A stretch of 64,000 nucleotides of DNA from Zetaproteobacteria bacterium CG06_land_8_20_14_3_00_59_53 (GTDB lineage: Bacteria > Pseudomonadota > Zetaproteobacteria > Mariprofundales > Mariprofundaceae). The position numbers and the translations under genes are program-made. The notes below the pieces were generated by a model. That model worked only from the letters and a program-made list of their open reading frames with translations, was not told where the DNA came from and did not search any database. Where the stretch lies: positions 1-64,000 of the forward strand of contig PEWE01000002.1 of the NCBI GenBank assembly GCA_002779605.1, in the 5' to 3' direction. Each line of letters begins with the position of its first letter. The stretch's first letter is position 1. Shown here in pieces: positions 59,506 to 64,000 of the stretch.

Positions 59506-60672
59506 GTGCATAACGAAGCGTTGAAACAATCCATCATCAAGCTCGCTGCCGGACAAGGGTTCGAGTTGTGCTGCTTCACCCGGCCTCGTATCGATGGCAA
59601 ACATACCCGAGCCCTTGAATGCTGGGTCGAGCAGGGCATGCATGGCGACATGCGATGGATGGCCGACGCGGAAAGATGCGAACGCCGAAAAAACCCTGCA
59701 ACGATGCTAGATGAAGTGCGCACAGTGGTCAGCGTGGGCATGCGTTACTCGCCACCGGCCTATGCACTGGACGAAGTAAATGCGGCACAAGGCCGGGGGG
59801 TGATTTCGGCTTATGCGCATGGCGATGATTACCATGACATCATGAAGGCACGCCTTGAAGCTCTGGCGCGGGAGCTGGATCAGCTGCTCGGCCGGCACGA
59901 TCAGCGGGTCTATGTGGATACTGCGCCGGTGCTCGAACATGCACTGGCCGAAGATTCCGGCCTCGGCTGGCAGGGCAAGCATTCGCTGACACTGAACAGG
60001 CAGCTGGGTTCATGGTTCCTGCTCGGCGAACTGTTCACGACAGCAGATATAAAAGAGGATGATAAAGCCTCCTTTCATTGCGGCACATGCAGCGCATGCA
60101 TCGATATCTGTCCGACGCGTGCCATCGTCGCTCCGTTTGTCGTCGATGCACGTTTGTGCATCTCCTACCTGAGCATCGAGTACAAGGGCTCGGTCCCCCG
60201 GCGATTAAGGCCATTGATCGGTAATCGCATCTACGGTTGCGACGATTGCCAGATGGTTTGTCCCTGGAACGGCGGCCTTCCACCGCCTGTCAGCGATTTC
60301 CTTTCTCCCAGGGGGGAGAATTGCCTGCCGGAACTTGCTAGCTTGCTTCTGCTGGATGACGCTGCATTCAGATCACGCTTTGTAAAAAGCCCGGTGAAAC
60401 GCATCGGCCGAGAGCGATTTATACGCAACTGCTGCATTGCGGCCGGGAACAATGGTGAGCAATCGCTGCTGACTGCTCTGTGGTCGCTGGCCATGCAGGA
60501 TGATTCGGCGATCGTTCGCGAACATGCCGTATGGGCGCTGGGAATGTTGAGCCGAGCGGAAAATTCGCATGCTGCAATGCAACGCTTGAGTGTCATGCAG
60601 GGCAGCGAAACGGACGCTAATGTGCGCGAAGAGATTTCGCTAACTATTAAAGAAATAAAGGAAAGTATATGA
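59506..60672 (+). CDS. queG: Epoxyqueuosine reductase
   Basis: QueG performs the last step of queuosine synthesis on tRNA, using cobalamin. The 388-residue protein carries two 4Fe-4S motifs, CGTCSACIDICPT (about 191) and CDDCQMVCPW (about 245), with CISYLSIEY between them. A C-terminal HEAT-like repeat region (about 300-385, AMQDDSAIVREHAVWALG) follows. It starts at GTG 59506. Its stop overlaps the gph start by ATGA. Confidence 0.9.
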   Translation: MHNEALKQSIIKLAAGQGFELCCFTRPRIDGKHTRALECWVEQGMHGDMRWMADAERCERRKNPATMLDEVRTVVSVGMRYSPPAYALDEVNAAQGRGVISAYAHGDDYHDIMKARLEALARELDQLLGRHDQRVYVDTAPVLEHALAEDSGLGWQGKHSLTLNRQLGSWFLLGELFTTADIKEDDKASFHCGTCSACIDICPTRAIVAPFVVDARLCISYLSIEYKGSVPRRLRPLIGNRIYGCDDCQMVCPWNGGLPPPVSDFLSPRGENCLPELASLLLLDDAAFRSRFVKSPVKRIGRERFIRNCCIAAGNNGEQSLLTALWSLAMQDDSAIVREHAVWALGMLSRAENSHAAMQRLSVMQGSETDANVREEISLTIKEIKESI

Positions 60673-61328
60673 ATCAACCCAAGGCTTTTATCTTCGATCT
60701 CGACGGCACGCTGGTGGATGCGTTGCCGGATATCCGTGCGAACGCCAATCGTGCGCTCAACTCGTTGGGCTATGACTTCGAGCTTTCACTGGACGAAACA
60801 AGACCGCATGTCGGTGGCGGAGCCCAGAAGCTGGCATCCAATGTATTGGGTAAGCCGATGGATGATCCGGAGACCATGGCGCTGTACCACGCCTTTGCAG
60901 ACATCTACGAAAAACATCCGGCTGATTTCAGCGTACCGTTTCCCGGTGTGATGCATGTGCTGGATGTACTGCGGGACAAGGGGATTCCGATGTGCTGTGT
61001 AACCGCCAAGCCAGCCAAGGCAAGGATCAAGGTGCTTGATGCCCTGGGCCTGACTTCCTACCTCACGCTGGCTCTGTCCCCTGAGGATGGCTTTGCCAAG
61101 AAACCGGCGCCGGACATGCTGGTGGAGTGCTGCCGGGTCATGGGTGTTTCACCGGCGGATACGGTGATGGTCGGCGACACACGTTTCGATATCGAGGCCG
61201 GCTTTAATGCCGAGTGCCTGAAGGTGTGTTACTGCGAACATGGATATCAGGACCTGCCCGAGGAATTCGAGGGCCGCGTCATGCGCCTGAAGAACTTCAC
61301 CGATCTGCTGAACCTGCTGCATGACTAA
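60669..61328 (+). CDS. gph: Phosphoglycolate phosphatase
   Basis: A 219-residue HAD-superfamily phosphatase. The motifs are FDLDGTLVDALPDIR (about 8-22), CVTAKP (motif II), KKPAPDML (motif III Lys) and VGDTRFDIEAG (motif IV). Sequence and cap size fit phosphoglycolate phosphatase, which is needed for 2-phosphoglycolate salvage from DNA repair or from Rubisco. It overlaps queG by four bases and thiE by eight. Confidence 0.85.
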   Translation: MNQPKAFIFDLDGTLVDALPDIRANANRALNSLGYDFELSLDETRPHVGGGAQKLASNVLGKPMDDPETMALYHAFADIYEKHPADFSVPFPGVMHVLDVLRDKGIPMCCVTAKPAKARIKVLDALGLTSYLTLALSPEDGFAKKPAPDMLVECCRVMGVSPADTVMVGDTRFDIEAGFNAECLKVCYCEHGYQDLPEEFEGRVMRLKNFTDLLNLLHD

Positions 61329-61971
61329 TACCTCACGCCATATCGATGGGATTTACGGCATCCTGCCGAACGGTTTGGAAACTGCCGAATTGCTTCGTAT
61401 GGCAGGATCGGCATTGAAGGGTGGCGTGAAAACCCTGCAACTGCGCGACAAGGGCAGGGGGTACAAGGAATCTTTGAAGCGGGCGAGGGCACTATGCCAC
61501 CTGACAAAGGAGCATGGAGCGCGCTTTATCGTGAATGATTCGTTGCAACTGGCATGCGAAAGCGAGGCCGATGGCGTGCATCTCGGGCGAGAAGACATGC
61601 TGAGCATCGCGGCCTTCCGCCCGGAGATCGGTGATGAGATGATAGTTGGCATTTCTTGTCAGGCCGATGCGGCCTTTGCCCGGCATGTGCTGAACGAGGG
61701 AGCCGATTATATCTCCTTCGGCGCGATTTTCGCGACCGCAACCAAACAGGAAGCCATCCCGATCGGCTTACCGCGACTGGCCAAGGCCCGACAGATCTTT
61801 CCCGGGGCGAATATCTGCGCCATCGGCGGGTTGACACTGGAGTCATTGCCTGCCGTGCGCAAAGCCGGAGCCGATTTTGCTGCTGTTGTATCCTCGTTGT
61901 TCGCAGCAAGGGATATTGAAGCTCAGGCCCGCATCATGGTGGAAACATGGTACAACGCCCCGTCTGCCTGA
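61321..61971 (+). CDS. thiE: Thiamin-phosphate synthase
   Basis: ThiE couples the pyrimidine and thiazole halves of thiamin. The 216-residue TIM barrel shows LQLRDKGRGYKESL, VNDSLQLACESEADGVHLGRED, and SCQADAAFA with GADYISFGAIFATATKQ. Its start overlaps gph by eight bases, and its end overlaps thiD by 25. With thiC and thiD it gives most of the pyrimidine branch in this window. Confidence 0.9.
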   Translation: MTNTSRHIDGIYGILPNGLETAELLRMAGSALKGGVKTLQLRDKGRGYKESLKRARALCHLTKEHGARFIVNDSLQLACESEADGVHLGREDMLSIAAFRPEIGDEMIVGISCQADAAFARHVLNEGADYISFGAIFATATKQEAIPIGLPRLAKARQIFPGANICAIGGLTLESLPAVRKAGADFAAVVSSLFAARDIEAQARIMVETWYNAPSA

Positions 61972-62684
61972 GTATTGGTGGTTCGGATTCCTGCGGCGGA
62001 GCCGGCATTCAGGCCGATCTGCGCATGTTCGCCGGGCATGCTGTCATCGGATGCTCCGCCATAACCGCCCTTACTGCCCAGAATCCCCGTGAAATCAACC
62101 GTATCGAAGCTGTGCCGCTGGCACAGCTGGATGCCGAGATGCATGCCATCTTTGATTATTGCGAGGTTGCAGCAGTGAAAACCGGCATGCTGCTGGATGC
62201 CGACCGTATCGCGGTGGTCGCTGCAGCATTGCAACAACGGCATGCTCACAAAGCGCTGGTGATTGATCCTGTCATGATCGCCAGCAGTGGCCGCCGCTTG
62301 CTCGACGCGCCAGCGGTGAACACCCTGCTCGAAGCGCTTGTTCCGCTGGCAACACTGCTCACACCCAATCTGGACGAGGCTGCTGTGTTGCTGAACAGGC
62401 CTGTATCAGATGCCATACATGATAGCCGCGAATTGGTCGACTTATGTGGATGTGCCGTACTGCTCAAGGGCGGACACGCCGAAGGTCAGGTGCTTCAGGA
62501 TATCCTGTGCGACGCTTCCGGGAATATCAGCATGATCGAGCACCCCAGGCTGGACTGGAGTGAGGCAGATGCCCACGGGAGCGGCTGCCGTCTGGCTGCA
62601 AGCATTGCGGCCAATCTTGCAAAGGGAAAGGCTCTGGCGGATTCCGTACAGCGGGCGGTGGCTTTTTGCAGCCCTTCAAAGTAA
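61947..62684 (+). CDS. thiD: Hydroxymethylpyrimidine (phosphate) kinase
   Basis: ThiD phosphorylates the hydroxymethylpyrimidine made by ThiC to the diphosphate used by ThiE. The 245-residue ribokinase-fold protein shows SIGGSDSCGGAGIQADLRMF, AVKTGML, DPVMIASSGRRLL and HGSGCRLAASIAANL (anion hole). GGTGGAAAC precedes the ATG at 61947. The matS-like site begins two bases after its stop. Confidence 0.9.
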   Translation: MVQRPVCLSIGGSDSCGGAGIQADLRMFAGHAVIGCSAITALTAQNPREINRIEAVPLAQLDAEMHAIFDYCEVAAVKTGMLLDADRIAVVAAALQQRHAHKALVIDPVMIASSGRRLLDAPAVNTLLEALVPLATLLTPNLDEAAVLLNRPVSDAIHDSRELVDLCGCAVLLKGGHAEGQVLQDILCDASGNISMIEHPRLDWSEADAHGSGCRLAASIAANLAKGKALADSVQRAVAFCSPSK

Positions 62685-62686
62685 GC

Positions 62687-62699
62687 GTTACCCTGTCAC
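62687..62699 (+). promoter_or_regulatory. Near-matS site upstream of the MatP-like gene
   Basis: GTTACCCTGTCAC differs by one base from the perfect-arm site inside the gene and is followed by the same GCAA. It lies 27 bases before the start codon, where bound protein could repress the gene. Confidence 0.5.
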
Positions 62700-62726
62700 G
62701 CAAATAAGCAAAAACGGGAAGGGTGT

Positions 62727-63110
62727 ATGGCGCGACCCAAATACCAGATCACACCTGCGGACAGCAGCTTTGCGCGCCGCTGGATCGAAGGGAAACTCTC
62801 CAATCCGGCCTGGCTGGGTGCGGATCGTTCCTGGCAGGCCCATCAGAACCTCGTTGAACGCATCGAAACTGCGGTAGAACTGAATGCATGGTGCGTACAT
62901 TGGCTGGATAGCAGACACTGGGCGCAGCTCAAGAACGCGGTGCGCGCAGCACGCAAGAGGGCAAAAACAGACGACACCGTTTCCGTGACCCTGTCACGCA
63001 ATGCATGGGGAATACTTAGTTACTGGGCTGAACGCGATGCCTGTACGCTATCCGGTGTGATCGAACAAAGACTCGGCGGTAAGCAAACCAACGATCACGC
63101 TTGCGATTAA
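62727..63110 (+). CDS. MatP-like ribbon-helix-helix DNA-binding protein
   Basis: A 127-residue protein whose layout follows MatP of enterobacteria: an N-terminal helical bundle, then a basic linker (LKNAVRAARKRAKT, like the MKQTIRARRKRH of MatP), then a ribbon-helix-helix (VSVTLSRNAWGILSYWAERDACTLSGVIEQRL; MatP has KSIDLEFIVWQRLAGLAQ, TLSETIVQL). MatP condenses the Ter region by binding matS. The C-terminal coiled coil of MatP is missing here. GGGAAGGG precedes the ATG. Two matS-like sites lie upstream and within. The similarity is by eye and may reflect only the shared fold. Confidence 0.6.
   Translation: MARPKYQITPADSSFARRWIEGKLSNPAWLGADRSWQAHQNLVERIETAVELNAWCVHWLDSRHWAQLKNAVRAARKRAKTDDTVSVTLSRNAWGILSYWAERDACTLSGVIEQRLGGKQTNDHACD
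62985..62997. promoter_or_regulatory. matS-like palindrome within the MatP-like gene
   Basis: GTGACCCTGTCAC has the perfect GTGAC/GTCAC arms of matS (consensus GTGACRNYGTCAC), with one mismatch in the spacer. I saw no other copy with both perfect arms elsewhere in the window. Confidence 0.5.
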
Positions 63111-63127
63111 TCTGCTTGCGGTTCTGC

Positions 63128-63922
63128 CTACTCGGTCTGCAGGCGCTTGGCTTCAAGGTAGAGAAGCTCCATATTGTCCAGCGACATGCCATCCAGATTT
63201 AAACCCCGGCTTTCCGCCAGTGCTTCCATACCGCGGAAACGCTCTGAAAACTTGCGGTTGGTATGCATCAGGGCCAGTTCTGCATCGACATCCAGTTTTC
63301 GCCCAAGATTGACCAGCGTGAAAAGCACGTCTCCGAATTCGTCCTGCAGGCGAGCATGGGAGGCATTCTGTTTCACCTCATGCTCAAGCTCGCCGAGTTC
63401 TTCATGCATCTTTGCGATAACATCACTGGCCTGTGTCCAGTCGAAACCCACCCGGGAAGCCCTGCGCTGGATCTTGTGTGCACGCGCCAGAGCCGGAAGC
63501 GGGGGGATCTCATCCATCAGACTTGTCCGTTGAGCATGCTCTTCGTCTTTCAATGACTCCCATTGTCTGCCGAGATCTTCGGTCTGCACGGATGAAAAGA
63601 CATGCGGGTGCCGGTTGATCATTTTGGATATCAGGGTGCCGGCGACGTCATCCAGATTGAACTGATTCCTTTCACCGGCAATGCAGGCATAAAACAGAAC
63701 CTGAAACAGAAGGTCACCGAGTTCAGCCTGCAACTGTCTCCAATTATCCTGCTGTACCGCCAGTTCGATGGCTTCGAACACCTCGTGGACTTCCTCGAGC
63801 GTGTAGGTGCGAAGTGACTCAAGCGTCTGTTCCGCATCCCATGGACATTCCTTACGCAGTACATTCATAAGCTCTTTTAACTTGTCGTAATAATTATCTT
63901 TACTGTGAATTCTATCCGGCAT
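63128..63922 (-). CDS. mazG: Nucleoside triphosphate pyrophosphohydrolase MazG
   Basis: MazG hydrolyses nucleoside triphosphates to monophosphates and is thought to lower ppGpp or clear damaged nucleotides. The 264-residue protein has two MazG domains; the first shows CPWDAEQTLESLRTYTLEEVHEVFEAI and ELGDLLFQVLFYA with the metal-binding EExxE and ExxD, the second EELGELEHEV and DEFGDVLFTLVNLGR. The ATG at 63922 has GGAGATGAC upstream; a longer frame to 63997 is not coding-like. Confidence 0.92.
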   Translation of the reverse strand: MPDRIHSKDNYYDKLKELMNVLRKECPWDAEQTLESLRTYTLEEVHEVFEAIELAVQQDNWRQLQAELGDLLFQVLFYACIAGERNQFNLDDVAGTLISKMINRHPHVFSSVQTEDLGRQWESLKDEEHAQRTSLMDEIPPLPALARAHKIQRRASRVGFDWTQASDVIAKMHEELGELEHEVKQNASHARLQDEFGDVLFTLVNLGRKLDVDAELALMHTNRKFSERFRGMEALAESRGLNLDGMSLDNMELLYLEAKRLQTE

Positions 63923-63942
63923 GTCATCTCCATATGACTTTA

Positions 63943-63958
63943 CATAATATACATTATG
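63943..63958. promoter_or_regulatory. Palindrome upstream of mazG
   Basis: CATAAT and ATTATG are 6-bp inverted arms around ATAC, 21 bases before the mazG start on the minus strand. The AT-rich site could be an operator or contain the -10 element. Confidence 0.3.
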
Positions 63959-64000
63959 CGACTCTTTAAAAAAGAGCAGGAATGCGATGTGGGTCACTTG

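Overview
The window reads as chromosomal DNA of a Gram-negative proteobacterium of moderately high GC. The evidence is a classic envelope and lipid A cluster (rpsB-tsf-pyrH-frr-uppS-cdsA-dxr-rseP-bamA-skp-lpxD-fabZ-lpxA-lpxI-lpxB), a rimP-nusA-ylxR-infB-rbfA-nrnA-truB operon, LpxI in place of LpxH, and exported c-type cytochromes. A marine iron-oxidising Zetaproteobacterium (Mariprofundus-like) would fit this mix, but that is an inference; no rRNA or other decisive marker is present.

Layout. 1-365: end of a transposase fused to a truncated, frameshifted sensor gene. 555-1796: a DUF1015 protein. 1951-8718: a tightly coupled sucrose operon (galU, sucrose-phosphate synthase, sucrose-phosphatase, fructokinase, amylosucrase) that can make sucrose from UDP-glucose and recycle it through a glucan, ended by a perfect bidirectional terminator. 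8817-13813: a twice-frameshifted outer-membrane barrel gene, yceH, a RhlE-like helicase, yaeQ, an RsmB-like methyltransferase and a small lipoprotein. 13981-22009: the rimP to truB translation operon, with a clear promoter followed at once by a terminator-like hairpin. 22071-25442: a minus-strand trio (permuted ATP-grasp, alpha-E, transglutaminase) known as a conserved but poorly understood peptide-modification cassette. 25599-28428: peptidyl-prolyl isomerase, an rRNA methyltransferase and small unknowns, including an AT-rich secreted Cys-rich protein. 28510-33029: typA, a decayed pstS and uvrB. 33130-33366: an IS3-family relic.

33445-36109: the most unusual block. It is a minus-strand operon encoding a small exported protein with six Asn-Pro-Cys repeats, a monoheme cytochrome that also begins with Asn-Pro-Cys repeats, a pentaheme cytochrome and a redoxin. 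I do not recognise this combination as a named system. 36264-51443: site-2 protease and the rpsB to lpxB envelope run. 51445-56014: tadA with an orphan OppBC-type permease pair, two exported unknowns, a DUF4936 protein and ygfZ. 56083-63922: thiC, a CBS protein, tsaE, a small membrane protein, queG, gph, thiE, thiD, a MatP-like DNA-binding protein and mazG.

The MatP-like gene carries a site with perfect GTGAC/GTCAC arms inside it and a near-copy just upstream, which resembles the matS site and suggests both macrodomain binding and autoregulation. Three decayed loci (sensor, pstS, IS3) and the broken barrel gene show local gene loss. No rRNA, tRNA or CRISPR array was seen.
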